Positions 7,075 to 15,329 of a DNA stretch of 56,625 bases are shown piece after piece. The position numbers were made by a program, and so were the translations under genes. The DNA is from Streptomyces niveus (GTDB lineage Bacteria > Actinomycetota > Actinomycetes > Streptomycetales > Streptomycetaceae). The first letter of the stretch is position 1. The number at the start of each line of letters is the position of its first letter. The notes under the pieces are model-generated. The model made no database searches and had not been told where the DNA came from. It saw nothing but the letters and a program-made list of their open reading frames with translations. The stretch lies in NCBI RefSeq assembly GCF_001723055.1, contig NZ_MDCR01000010.1, positions 1-56,625 on the forward strand, given 5' to 3'.

Positions 7075-8360
7075 GTCACCCCCAGCGCGGCGGCGGCGTC
7101 GACACCCGAGCGGCAGCCGTCCTCGTGGAATCCCCAGCCGTGGTACGCCCCCGCGTACGCGGTGACGGATCCGCTCAGCGCGGGGAGCCGGCGCTGTGCG
7201 GCCACCGACTCCGGGGTGTAGACGGGGTGTTCGTACGTCATCCGGGCGAGCACGCGGGTGTGGTCCACATGATCGGCGGCGTTCAGCGACACCACGAAGT
7301 TCTCGGGGGCGTCGAGGCGTTGCAGCCGGTTCATGTCGTAACTGACCCGTACCCGGCCCGCGTTCGCGGCGCAGGACGGCATGGTGAGATTCCAGGAGGC
7401 GCGGGCGCGGCGGGCGCGCGGCAGGACGCCGGTGTCGGTGTGCAGCAGGGTGGCGTTGCGTGAGTAGCGGAAGGCGCCGAGCACCCGGCGTTCGTCGTCG
7501 GTGGGGTCGGCGAGCAGCCGCAGGGCCTGGTCGGGGTGGACGGCGACGACGACGGAGTCGTGGCGCCGTGCCGTGCCGTCGGCGGTGGTGATCTCCACAC
7601 CGCGCGGATCACGTCGCAGGGACCGGACGGGCGCCGCCGTGTGGACGGAGTCCAGCTCCTTGGCGACGCGTTCGACGTACGCGCGCGAGCCGCCGCTGAC
7701 GGTGCGCCACACCGGTGAGCCGGTCACCGACAGCAGGCCGTGGTGGTCCAGGAAACGGAAGAGGTAGCGGGCCGGGTAGCGCAGGGCGGTCCCGGCGTCG
7801 CAGGACCAGACGGCCGAGACGAGCGGGGTCAGGAAGTGCGAGACGAAGTACGGCGAGAAGCCGCCGTCCGCGACGAAGCGCCCGAGCGTGGTCGTCTCGT
7901 CGGCCTCACCCGCCTCGCCCCCCTCATGGGCCAGCAGCCGCCGCGCCCGGCGGTGGAAGGCGGGTACTTCGGTGAGCAGCCGCAGATACCGTCCGCGCAG
8001 CACATGGCCGGGGCGAGGGAAGAGGCCCGGCAGCCCCCGGGCGCCGGCGTATTCGAGCCCGCAGCCGTCGCACCGTACGGACATGCTCATCTCCGACTCC
8101 TGGGTGGCGACACCCAGTTCGCCGAAGAGCCGCAGCAGCAGCGGATACGTGCGCTCGTTGTGGACGATGAATCCGGAGTCGACGTGGTGCACCCGGCCGT
8201 CCGACGACGCGAGGTCGTGCGTGTGGGCGTGGCCGCCGAGCCGTGGCTCGGCCTCGTACAGCGTCACCTCGTGCGTGCGCCGCAGTACGTACGCGGCGGT
8301 GAGTCCGGCCACTCCGCCGCCCACGACCGCCGTACGCCGGCGTCCGTCCTCCCCGCTCAT
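7068..8360 (-). CDS. FAD-dependent oxidoreductase (amine oxidase family)
   Basis: This 430-aa flavoprotein is the first gene of the lipid-modification operon. The N-terminal dinucleotide motif AVVGGGVAGLTAAYVL binds FAD, followed by EAEPRLGGHAHTHDL, and a substrate/FAD domain contains HVDSGFIVHNERTYPLLLRLFGELGV. The C-terminus has the closing flavin motif AGAYHGWGFHEDGCRSGVDAAAALG. The ATG at 8360 follows GGAGGG by about 8 bases; no sequence similarity extends upstream. The homologue in M. tuberculosis is Rv0449c, in the same order relative to DUF1365 and CFA synthase. It probably supplies a redox step (desaturation or reduction) on acyl chains together with the methyltransferase. A SigK-type promoter at 8404-8432 should drive it. 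Confidence 0.95.
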   Translation of the reverse strand: MSGEDGRRRTAVVGGGVAGLTAAYVLRRTHEVTLYEAEPRLGGHAHTHDLASSDGRVHHVDSGFIVHNERTYPLLLRLFGELGVATQESEMSMSVRCDGCGLEYAGARGLPGLFPRPGHVLRGRYLRLLTEVPAFHRRARRLLAHEGGEAGEADETTTLGRFVADGGFSPYFVSHFLTPLVSAVWSCDAGTALRYPARYLFRFLDHHGLLSVTGSPVWRTVSGGSRAYVERVAKELDSVHTAAPVRSLRRDPRGVEITTADGTARRHDSVVVAVHPDQALRLLADPTDDERRVLGAFRYSRNATLLHTDTGVLPRARRARASWNLTMPSCAANAGRVRVSYDMNRLQRLDAPENFVVSLNAADHVDHTRVLARMTYEHPVYTPESVAAQRRLPALSGSVTAYAGAYHGWGFHEDGCRSGVDAAAALGVTW

Positions 8361-8403
8361 ACAGTTCCCTCCGGTCCGGCTTCGGGCATGGCCCCTCGGG
8401 GAG

Positions 8404-8432
8404 GATTCGAGCCACGGCGGCCGACGGATTGG
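8404..8432 (-). promoter_or_regulatory. SigK-type promoter of the FAD-DUF1365-CFA operon
   Basis: On the minus strand CCAATCC (8426-8432), a 15-nt spacer, then TCGAATC (8404-8410). It matches the sigK promoter at 2479-2507 and the divergent copy at 8489-8517 in both boxes and in spacing. The start point would lie near 8396-8399, giving a leader of about 38 nt that contains the GGAGGG site of the FAD gene. Confidence 0.7.
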
Positions 8433-8488
8433 TGTCGGGAGCGATCTTTCTTCTTCCGGTCCGACTTTTAATTCGTACGGGTGACAGA

Positions 8489-8517
8489 CCAATCCGCCTG
8501 GCATCTCGCACCGAATG
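8489..8517 (+). promoter_or_regulatory. SigK-type promoter of the oxidoreductase-fasciclin pair
   Basis: CCAATCC (8489-8495), 15 nt, CCGAATG (8511-8517). The -10 box overlaps the in-frame ATG at 8515, so that codon would lie upstream of the transcript. The predicted start point is about 8523-8526, which coincides with an in-frame GTG at 8524. Confidence 0.68.
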
Positions 8518-8523
8518 GCCGGT

Positions 8524-10173
8524 GTGAGCGAAGATCCGAAAGACCCGATGAGCGAGGCCGGCCAAGTGCCGCGTGGCGTACGAGTGGTGCGCGGCGCGCT
8601 GGCCGCGCTGAGCGGGTTGATCGCCGGGCTGGTGGCGCTGTGCGTCGCCGAGCTGGTTTCGGCGGCCGTACGGCCCGAGGCGGGGCCTGTCACCGCGGTG
8701 GGCGGTGCGGTCATCGACCGCACCCCGGCAGCGGTGAAGGACTTCGCCGTCCGGAACTTCGGGAACGACGACAAGCTGGTCCTACAACTGGGCATCCTGG
8801 CCCTCCTGGCGCTCTTCGCCATGGCGGTCGGAGTGGCCTCGCTGCGGTACCGGAAGGTCGGCCCGGCGGCGGTCCTGGTCTTCGGCGCGATCGGGGCACT
8901 GGCGGCGGTGGAGCGGCCCGACGGCCGTGTCTCCGACGCCCTGCCCTCGGTCGTGGGCGCGCTGGTGGCCTGCGCGGTGCTGTATCTGCTGGCCGGCCGG
9001 CTCGCCTACCGTCCGTCCCCCGATGGGGATCGGGGGACGGACGGGGCCGCCGCCGACGCGGCCCCGGTCACCCCTCCCGGCTCCTTCGACCGGCGCGGAT
9101 TCGTCATCGCCGCGACGGCCGCCGCGGCGGTCTCGGCCGGAGCGGGCGTGCTCGGCCGCCGGCTCAACGCGTCAGGGGCGGCCGAGGCCGCGGCCTCACG
9201 TGAGGCCGTCGCCCTGCCCGCCCCGTCCTCAACGGCCCGGCCGATACCGGCGGGCGCGGATCTGGGCGTGCGCGGCCTGAGTTCCTTCACGACGTCCAAC
9301 AAGGACTTCTACCGGGTGGACACCGCCCTGGTCGTACCGCGTGTGGATGCCAACAGCTGGCGCCTGCGCATCCACGGCAAGGGCGTCTCCCGGCCGCTCA
9401 CCGTCAGCTTCCAGGACCTTCTCCGACGGGAGCTGATCGAGCGGGACATCACGCTGACCTGTGTCTCCAACGAGGTCGGCGGGCCGTACGTGGGCAACGC
9501 CCGCTGGATCGGCGTCCCCCTGGCCGATCTGCTGGCCGAGGCCGGCGTGCGGCCGCCGTCGAAGGGCGGTCCCGCCGACCAGTTGGTGTCCCGCTCCGTG
9601 GACGGCATGACCATCGGCACCCCGGTCGACACGGTCATGGACGGCCGGGACGCGATGCTCGCGGTCGGCATGAACGGCGAACCCCTGCCGTTCGACCACG
9701 GCTTCCCGGTCCGCATGGTCGTCCCCGGCCTGTACGGATACGTGTCGGCGTGCAAGTGGCTGGAAGACCTCGAACTGACCACGTTCGACGACTACGACGC
9801 GTACTGGGTCAAGCGCAGCTGGTCCCGCGAGGCGCCCATCAAGACCCAGTCGCGGATCGACACGCCGCGCCCGTTCGCCTCACCGAAGGCGGGCAAGGTG
9901 CCCGTCGCCGGAGTGGCGTGGGCGCAGCACCGGGGCATCGAGCGGGTCGAGGTACGCGTCGACGGCGGCAGCTGGAATCCGGCCAAGCTGGCCGCCGAGG
10001 ACAGCGAGGACACCTGGCGGCAGTGGCTGTGGGAGTGGCCCGCCACATCCGGCAGCCACACCCTCGAAGTCCGCGCGACGGACCGCGACGGCAACACCCA
10101 GACGGACAAGCGCGTGGGGACCGTGCCCAACGGCGCGACCGGCTGGCACTCGGTGGTGGTCGCCGTCGACTGA
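8524..10173 (+). CDS. Membrane-anchored molybdopterin-dependent oxidoreductase (sulfite-oxidase family)
   Basis: This protein of about 549 aa has four hydrophobic segments in its first 165 residues and a fifth with an upstream Arg pair (DRRGFVIAATAAAAVSAGAG). An extracytoplasmic sulfite-oxidase-like catalytic domain follows. The molybdenum-ligating cysteine is in ITLTCVSNEVGG (codon at 9460-9462), with GNARWIGVPLADLL, GYVSACKWLEDLELTTFDDYDAYW and a C-terminal Ig-like dimerisation domain (VAWAQHRGIERVEVRVDGG). The frame is open from an ATG at 8515, but that codon sits in the predicted -10 box, so the leaderless GTG at 8524 or the ATG at 8548 is likelier. The fasciclin gene follows 67 bp downstream and is probably cotranscribed. 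The substrate is unknown. Confidence 0.92.
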   Translation: MSEDPKDPMSEAGQVPRGVRVVRGALAALSGLIAGLVALCVAELVSAAVRPEAGPVTAVGGAVIDRTPAAVKDFAVRNFGNDDKLVLQLGILALLALFAMAVGVASLRYRKVGPAAVLVFGAIGALAAVERPDGRVSDALPSVVGALVACAVLYLLAGRLAYRPSPDGDRGTDGAAADAAPVTPPGSFDRRGFVIAATAAAAVSAGAGVLGRRLNASGAAEAAASREAVALPAPSSTARPIPAGADLGVRGLSSFTTSNKDFYRVDTALVVPRVDANSWRLRIHGKGVSRPLTVSFQDLLRRELIERDITLTCVSNEVGGPYVGNARWIGVPLADLLAEAGVRPPSKGGPADQLVSRSVDGMTIGTPVDTVMDGRDAMLAVGMNGEPLPFDHGFPVRMVVPGLYGYVSACKWLEDLELTTFDDYDAYWVKRSWSREAPIKTQSRIDTPRPFASPKAGKVPVAGVAWAQHRGIERVEVRVDGGSWNPAKLAAEDSEDTWRQWLWEWPATSGSHTLEVRATDRDGNTQTDKRVGTVPNGATGWHSVVVAVD

Positions 10174-10240
10174 TCCCGCCCCACCGCAATTCCACACGAC
10201 ACCCCTTGTCTCAACCGCACCACCTTCCAAGGAGATTCAC

Positions 10241-10894
10241 ATGAAGATCACCCGTTTCCAGCGTGCCGCCGTCACCGTTGTCGCCGCCGTCGCCCTCCCG
10301 CTGGCGCTCACCTCCTGTTCCAGCGACGACAGCAAGGACACCAAGTCGGAGTCCTCGTCGGCGGCCGAGAACACGGCGGCCCCGGAGGACACGGCGGACG
10401 ACGCGGCGGACGACAGCGCGGACGCGCCGTTCGGCCCGGCCTGTGCCTCAGTACCGAAGACCGGCCCCGGCAGCTTCGACGGCATGGGCCAGGCGCCCGT
10501 CGCGACCGCCGCGTCCAACAACCCGGAGCTGTCCACCCTGGTCGCCGCGGTGAAGAAGGCCGGCCTGGTCGACACCCTCAACACCGCCGAGAACATCACG
10601 GTGTTCGCCCCGACGAACGACGCCTTCGCCAAGATCCCGAAGGCCGACCTGGACGCGGTCCTCGCTGACAAGGCCATGCTGACCAAGATCCTCACCTACC
10701 ACGTCGTGGGCGAGAAGCTGGCCAAGAAGCAGCTGGAGAGCGGCACGTACGACACCCTCCAGAAGACCACGCTGACGACGGCGGGCTCGGGCGACGAGTA
10801 CAAGGTGAACGACTCGGCGAGCGTCGTCTGCGGCGACGTCCCGACGGCCAACGCCACGGTGCACATCATCGACACGGTGCTGATGCCGAAGTAG
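10241..10894 (+). CDS. Fasciclin-domain lipoprotein (MPT70/MPT83-like)
   Basis: This 217-aa secreted lipoprotein has a signal peptide with lipobox LTSC (Cys26), then a low-complexity Ser/Asp/Glu/Ala linker to about residue 65. One fasciclin (FAS1) domain follows: PELSTLVAAVKKAGLVDTL, NITVFAPTNDAFAKIP, ILTYHVVGEKL and the closing ANATVHIIDTVLMPK. The AAGGAG site is 9 bases before the ATG. In M. tuberculosis the fasciclin proteins MPT70 and MPT83 are the most prominent SigK targets, so its position here beside a SigK-type promoter is informative. FAS1 domains usually mediate adhesion or surface protein contacts; a role as partner of the neighbouring molybdoenzyme is inference. Confidence 0.95.
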   Translation: MKITRFQRAAVTVVAAVALPLALTSCSSDDSKDTKSESSSAAENTAAPEDTADDAADDSADAPFGPACASVPKTGPGSFDGMGQAPVATAASNNPELSTLVAAVKKAGLVDTLNTAENITVFAPTNDAFAKIPKADLDAVLADKAMLTKILTYHVVGEKLAKKQLESGTYDTLQKTTLTTAGSGDEYKVNDSASVVCGDVPTANATVHIIDTVLMPK

Positions 10895-10925
10895 TCCCAC
10901 ATCCGAGGGGTCATTCCGGCCGCCC

Positions 10926-10931
10926 TATCCT
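10926..10931 (+). promoter_or_regulatory. -10 box TATCCT giving a leaderless transcript
   Basis: TATCCT ends 6 nt before the ATG at 10938, which places the expected transcription start on the A of the start codon. No ribosome binding site lies upstream of this ATG. A short inverted repeat CCGGCC/GGCCGG flanks the box. A -35 element is not convincing. Confidence 0.45.
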
Positions 10932-10937
10932 GGCCGG

Positions 10938-11897
10938 ATGCTCCCCTCGGATCAGCCGCCCCTCGCGGGTGGCACAGCTCGAACGGACCGGGTGCTCGGA
11001 GCGGTCGTCGGCTCAGCCGTCGGCGACGCGCTCGGGGCACCCTTCGAGTTCGGCCCCGCCGGCGTCTACACCGCCCGATTCCCCGACGGCGTCGGCGAGA
11101 TGTGCGGGGGCGGTGGCTGGGATCCGGGCGAGGCCACCGACGACACGCAGATGGCGGTGCTGATCGGGGAATCGCTGCTGGAGCGGGGCGGCCTCGAACT
11201 GCCGGACATCTTCGGCCGGTTCCGGCGGTGGGCCGGGGCCGACCCCAAGGACATCGGACTCCAGACGGAACAGGTCCTGCTGAGCGGCGATCCGTGGGAC
11301 CTCGCGGCCCCCATCCACTTCCAGAGCTCGGGACGGGCCGCCGGCAACGGCTCGTTGATGCGCGCGGCCACACCCGCCGTGCACTTCGCCACCGCCGGCC
11401 GCGACGCCACCATGGCCGCCGCCCGACGGATCGCCGCGCTCACCCACGGCGACGCGGCGGCCTGGGAGGGCACGGCCGTACTGCACGAGCTGATCCGGGT
11501 GGCACTGGACGGCGCCGATCCGGTGGCCGCCGTGCCGGACACCCTCCGCCACGTACACGAGGACCACCGTCCGCGCTGGGCGACCGTCCTCGCCCCCGGC
11601 TGGCACCCGGACGACGCGACGGAGTTCAACGGCGCGGTGTGGCCGTGTCTGGGCTCGGCGCTCTGGGCACTGCGCACGACCGGCTCGTTCGAGGCGTCCC
11701 TGGCCGCCGCCGTCGATCTGGGCGGCGACACGGACACCGTGGCGGCAGTCACCGGGGCGCTCGCTGGCGCCGTGTACGGCTTCGCCACGATCCCCCGGCG
11801 CTGGACGGACCCGCTCCATGTTCCCCTGCCCGGATACGGCGACCGTGTGCTGCGTACGCCGGAACTGGCCCGGCTCGCGGAGCAGTTGGCGGCCTGA
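10938..11897 (+). CDS. ADP-ribosylglycohydrolase family protein
   Basis: This 319-aa cytoplasmic enzyme is of the DraG/ARH fold and should remove ADP-ribose from a modified protein or nucleic acid. The binuclear-metal motifs are visible: GAVVGSAVGDALGAPFEF near the N-terminus, EATDDTQMAVLIGESLL, a central GRAAGNGSLMRA and the C-terminal LGGDTDTVAAVTGALAGAVYG with paired Asp ligands. Length and order match the family. It has no Shine-Dalgarno sequence and is predicted to be translated from a leaderless message. It is alone between the SigK locus and the convergent small secreted protein, so its target is unknown; no ADP-ribosyltransferase is visible in the window. Confidence 0.93.
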   Translation: MLPSDQPPLAGGTARTDRVLGAVVGSAVGDALGAPFEFGPAGVYTARFPDGVGEMCGGGGWDPGEATDDTQMAVLIGESLLERGGLELPDIFGRFRRWAGADPKDIGLQTEQVLLSGDPWDLAAPIHFQSSGRAAGNGSLMRAATPAVHFATAGRDATMAAARRIAALTHGDAAAWEGTAVLHELIRVALDGADPVAAVPDTLRHVHEDHRPRWATVLAPGWHPDDATEFNGAVWPCLGSALWALRTTGSFEASLAAAVDLGGDTDTVAAVTGALAGAVYGFATIPRRWTDPLHVPLPGYGDRVLRTPELARLAEQLAA

Positions 11898-11916
11898 CGC
11901 CCGGCTCCCCACAACG

Positions 11917-11953
11917 CCGCAGGGCCCGGACAGCAGCTGTCCGGGCCCTGCGG
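11917..11953. terminator. bidirectional terminator, 17-bp perfect stem
   Basis: CCGCAGGGCCCGGACAG (11917-11933), loop CAG, and its exact complement (11937-11953) separate the convergent ADP-ribosylglycohydrolase and small secreted-protein genes. Confidence 0.85.
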
Positions 11954-11978
11954 TGGCACGTTCACGCGTGTGTCGGTG

Positions 11979-12263
11979 TCAGCAGGTGCGTCCCACGTAC
12001 CACGCGTCGCTGACCTTGCTCTTCGAGCCGAGCCAGGTGACGCCGGGGCCGACGCACTGCTCGTAGTTCCAGCCCGAGACCTCCACCTCGATGACGACAC
12101 GTGAGCCGTCGTTCGTGCAGTGGTTGTAGTACGAGTCGCTGGACGACGAGTAGTAGCCGCACGGCGTCGCGGCGGCCGACGGGGCGGCGGTCGCCGCCGT
12201 GGACATTCCCAGGGCCAGGGCGACGGCGCCGACCAGGGCGGGGAGGGACTGACGAACGCGCAT
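11979..12263 (-). CDS. Small secreted cysteine-containing protein (DUF6355-like)
   Basis: This 94-aa preprotein starts MRVRQSLPALVGAVALALGM with a Sec signal peptide cleaved near ATAAPSAAA. The mature part of about 65 residues contains four cysteines (CGYYSS, YNHCTNDG, YEQCVGPG and the C-terminal GRTC), suitable for two disulfides. The pattern CGYY...YYNHC...WLGSxSKVSDAWYVGRTC is one I associate with DUF6355, common in actinomycetes and of unknown function. A GGAGTAG-type ribosome site precedes the ATG. It is monocistronic. Confidence 0.8.
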   Translation of the reverse strand: MRVRQSLPALVGAVALALGMSTAATAAPSAAATPCGYYSSSSDSYYNHCTNDGSRVVIEVEVSGWNYEQCVGPGVTWLGSKSKVSDAWYVGRTC

Positions 12264-12406
12264 GCGGCTACTCCTTGTTGATGGCGGGAGACCCGGGCAC
12301 CGACATCGGTGCGCACGCAGAGCATCGCATCAACTACCGCCAGTCACCGATCCATTCGGCCGCGCACAGCCGTCGGATCACTGAACTGGACGACAGGTCC
12401 CCCCAC

Positions 12407-15235
12407 TCACCCCACCGAGCTGTACGCCACCACCCCGCGCAGCACCCCGTCGACCGCCTTGCGCGCGTTCTTCGCGACCGTGCTGTTCTCGCGGGGCGCC
12501 GCCGCTGCGATCTGGCCGAGGACGTCGATCACCTGCTTGCACCAGCGGACGAAGTCGCCCGCGGGCATCTCGGCGTCGCGCAGCACCTCGTCGAGCCCCT
12601 TGCCGGACGCCCACATGTGCACCGCCCAGGCGAAGCCGAGGTCGGGTTCGCGCTGGCCGACCCCCTCCGCCTGGTTGATCTTGAAGTCCTCCTCCAGGGC
12701 GTCGAGCCGGCCCCAGATGCGGACCATCTCGCCGAGCGCCGTCTTCGACGCGCCGCTGGGGAGCCGGGGCGCCACCGCGTCGTCGGACTGGCGGGCCTCG
12801 AAGACCAACGCCGAGGCGCACGCGGCCAGTTCCGCCGGGGACAGCCCTTCCCACACGCCTTCGCGCAGGCATTCGCTGGCGAGCAGGTCCAGTTCGCCGT
12901 AGAGCCGCGCGAGCCGCTTGCCGTTGCCCGTCACCTCATCGCCGCGCAGATAGTCCATCTCCGTGAGGAGGGCGACGATCCGGTCGAAGGTGCGGGCGAT
13001 GGTGTTCGTACGGCCCTCGATCCGGCGCTCCAGCTGCCGTGTGTCCCGCTGCAGCCGGTGGTAGCGCTCGGCCCAGCGCGCGTGGTCCTCGCGCTCGTCG
13101 CAGCCGTGGCACGGATGGGCCCGCAACTCCGCACGCAGCCGGGCGATCTCACGGTCGTCGGCGGCCGGCGCCCGCCCCTTGCGGTGCCGCTCCGGCACCA
13201 CATGACCGGCCTTGCTGCGCAGCGCGGACGCCAGGTCGCGGCGCGACTGCGGCGAGCGCTGGTTGAAGCTCTTGGGGATCCGCATCCGGTCCAGCGCCTC
13301 GACCGGCACCGGGAAGTCCATCGACGCCAGCCGCTTGACCTGCCGTTCGGCGGTCAGGACCAGCGGCCTGGGACCGTCGTGGTACTCCACGCCCCGGTGT
13401 CCGCCCGCCCGTCCGGCCGGCAGCCCGGGGTCGAGCACCAGCGCGAGCCCGGCGAACTTGCCGGTCGGCACATGGATGACGTCGCCGGGCTTGAGCTTCT
13501 CCAGGGAGGACGCCGCGGCGGCCCGCCGCTGCACGGCTCCCTGCTTGGCCAGCTCCGTCTCGCGGTCCTTGAGGTCGCGGCGCAGCCGCGCGTACTCCTC
13601 GAAGTTCCCCAAGTGGCAGGTCATGCCCGCCCGGTAGCCGTCCATCCCCTCTTCGTTCTTCTGGACCTGCCGGGAGATCCCCACGACCGACTTGTCCGCC
13701 TGGAACTGCGCGAACGAGGTCTCCAGCAGCTCCCGCGAGCGGTGCCGCCCGAACTGCTGCACCAGATTGACCGCCATGTTGTACGACGGGCGGAAGCTGG
13801 AGCGCAGCGGATAGGTGCGGGTGCCCGCGAGGCCGGCGAGCGCGCCCGGGTCCATGCCCCGCTGCCACAGGACCACCGCGTGGCCCTCGACGTCGATCCC
13901 GCGCCGGCCGGCCCGGCCGGTCAGCTGCGTGTACTCGCCGGGCGTGATGTCGGCGTGCTGCTCGCCGTTCCACTTGACGAGCTTCTCCAGGACGACGGAC
14001 CTGGCCGGCATGTTGATGCCGAGCGCCAGCGTCTCGGTGGCGAACACGGCCTTGACCAGCCCCCGGACGAACAGTTCCTCGACGACTTCCTTGAACGTCG
14101 GCAGCATGCCGGCGTGGTGCGCCGCGATGCCGCGCTCCAGGCCCTCCAGCCATTCGTAGTACCCCAGGACGTGCAGATCCTCGGTGGGGATGGACGCGGT
14201 GCGCGCCTCCACGATCTCGCGGACCCGCGCGCGCCTGCTGTCGTCGTTGAGCCGCAGCCCCGCGTACATGCACTGCTGTACGGCGGCCTCGCAGCCGGCC
14301 CGGCTGAAGATGAAGGTGATGGCGGGCAGCAGATCCTCGGCGTCGAGCCGCTCGATGACCTCGGGCCTGCCCGGCGTCCAGATCCGGCCGCGCTGTCTGC
14401 GCTCGCGCTCCCGGTCCGCCTCGCGGACCATCTTGCCCCGGCGGCGGTCCTTCGGGTTGTACGTCTTCTGATTCTCCATCCGGGCCAGGCGCACCAGGTC
14501 CGGGTTGACCTCCCGGCGGGCACCGCCCCGGCCGCCGTGGTCGGTGCTCTCCTCGAAGAGGTCGTACATCCGGCGGCCCGCGAAGACGTGCTGCCACAGC
14601 GGCACGGGGCGGTGCTCGGAGACGATGACCTCGGTGCTGCCACGGACGGTGTCCAGCCAGTCACCGAACTCCTCGGCGTTGGAGACCGTCGCCGACAGGG
14701 ACACCAGGGTCACGGACTCGGGGAGGTGGATGATCACCTCTTCCCAGACGGCGCCGCGGAAGCGGTCCGAGAGGTAGTGCACCTCGTCCATCACCACATA
14801 GCCGAGCCCGGCCAGCGACTGGGAGCCCGCGTAGAGCATGTTGCGCAGGACTTCGGTGGTCATGACGACGACCGGGGCGTCGGAATTGACGCTGTTGTCG
14901 CCGGTGAGCAGTCCGACCTTGTCGGCCCCGTAGCGTTTCGCCAGGTCCGCGTACTTCTGGTTGGACAGCGCCTTGATGGGCGTGGTGTAGAAGCATTTAC
15001 GGCCCTCGGCGAGGGCCAGGTGCACGGCGAACTCACCGACGATCGTCTTGCCTGAGCCGGTGGGCGCCGCGACCAGCACGCCCTTGCCCGACTCCAGCGC
15101 CTGGCATGCCTCGATCTGGAAGGGATCGAGGCCGAAGTCGTACATCTCGCGGAACGGCGCGAGTGCGGTGGCCTGCTCGGCTGCGCGGATCCGAGCTGCG
15201 GCGTAACGCTCGGCCGGTGTGAGGTCCTCTGTCAT
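12407..15235 (-). CDS. DEAD/DEAH-box superfamily 2 helicase (HelY/Ski2-like)
   Basis: This 942-aa RNA/DNA helicase resembles mycobacterial HelY and Ski2/Mtr4. Motif I is APTGSGKTIVGEF (about residue 48), with motif Ia TPIKALSNQKY, motif II MDEVHYL, motif III SLSATVSNAEEFG, motif IV FIFSRAGCE and motif VI TGRAGRRGID. A large C-terminal region with Cys/His (HPCHGCDEREDH) and a DSHCT domain follows. The ATG at 15235 is preferred by family alignment; GTG codons at 15244 and 15259 are alternatives and the ribosome site is weak. In M. tuberculosis helY also adjoins tatC. It is the last gene of the tat-paf minus-strand run and probably acts in RNA turnover or remodelling. Confidence 0.95.
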   Translation of the reverse strand: MTEDLTPAERYAAARIRAAEQATALAPFREMYDFGLDPFQIEACQALESGKGVLVAAPTGSGKTIVGEFAVHLALAEGRKCFYTTPIKALSNQKYADLAKRYGADKVGLLTGDNSVNSDAPVVVMTTEVLRNMLYAGSQSLAGLGYVVMDEVHYLSDRFRGAVWEEVIIHLPESVTLVSLSATVSNAEEFGDWLDTVRGSTEVIVSEHRPVPLWQHVFAGRRMYDLFEESTDHGGRGGARREVNPDLVRLARMENQKTYNPKDRRRGKMVREADRERERRQRGRIWTPGRPEVIERLDAEDLLPAITFIFSRAGCEAAVQQCMYAGLRLNDDSRRARVREIVEARTASIPTEDLHVLGYYEWLEGLERGIAAHHAGMLPTFKEVVEELFVRGLVKAVFATETLALGINMPARSVVLEKLVKWNGEQHADITPGEYTQLTGRAGRRGIDVEGHAVVLWQRGMDPGALAGLAGTRTYPLRSSFRPSYNMAVNLVQQFGRHRSRELLETSFAQFQADKSVVGISRQVQKNEEGMDGYRAGMTCHLGNFEEYARLRRDLKDRETELAKQGAVQRRAAAASSLEKLKPGDVIHVPTGKFAGLALVLDPGLPAGRAGGHRGVEYHDGPRPLVLTAERQVKRLASMDFPVPVEALDRMRIPKSFNQRSPQSRRDLASALRSKAGHVVPERHRKGRAPAADDREIARLRAELRAHPCHGCDEREDHARWAERYHRLQRDTRQLERRIEGRTNTIARTFDRIVALLTEMDYLRGDEVTGNGKRLARLYGELDLLASECLREGVWEGLSPAELAACASALVFEARQSDDAVAPRLPSGASKTALGEMVRIWGRLDALEEDFKINQAEGVGQREPDLGFAWAVHMWASGKGLDEVLRDAEMPAGDFVRWCKQVIDVLGQIAAAAPRENSTVAKNARKAVDGVLRGVVAYSSVG

Positions 15236-15329
15236 CTTGCTCACGAGCCTACCCGCCACCTCTGACAGTCAGCAGATCTTTATCGGGGGTCCGTGAGAGG
15301 GGTCCGTACGAGGGGTCCGCCGCAGCCCG

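Noticed and set aside
12101..15055. long plus-strand open frame (984 codons) opposite the helicase gene
   Set aside because: It is antisense to an unmistakable helicase and its composition (Arg/His/Gln/Asp-rich, no motifs) is that of a high-GC shadow frame. The same applies to long antisense frames over arc, metH, the sugar operon and glpK/glpD.
15236..15259. longer N-terminus for the helicase from GTG 15259 or 15244
   Set aside because: Similarity of the family begins at the MTEDLTP start; the extra residues add nothing conserved. The choice is not certain.
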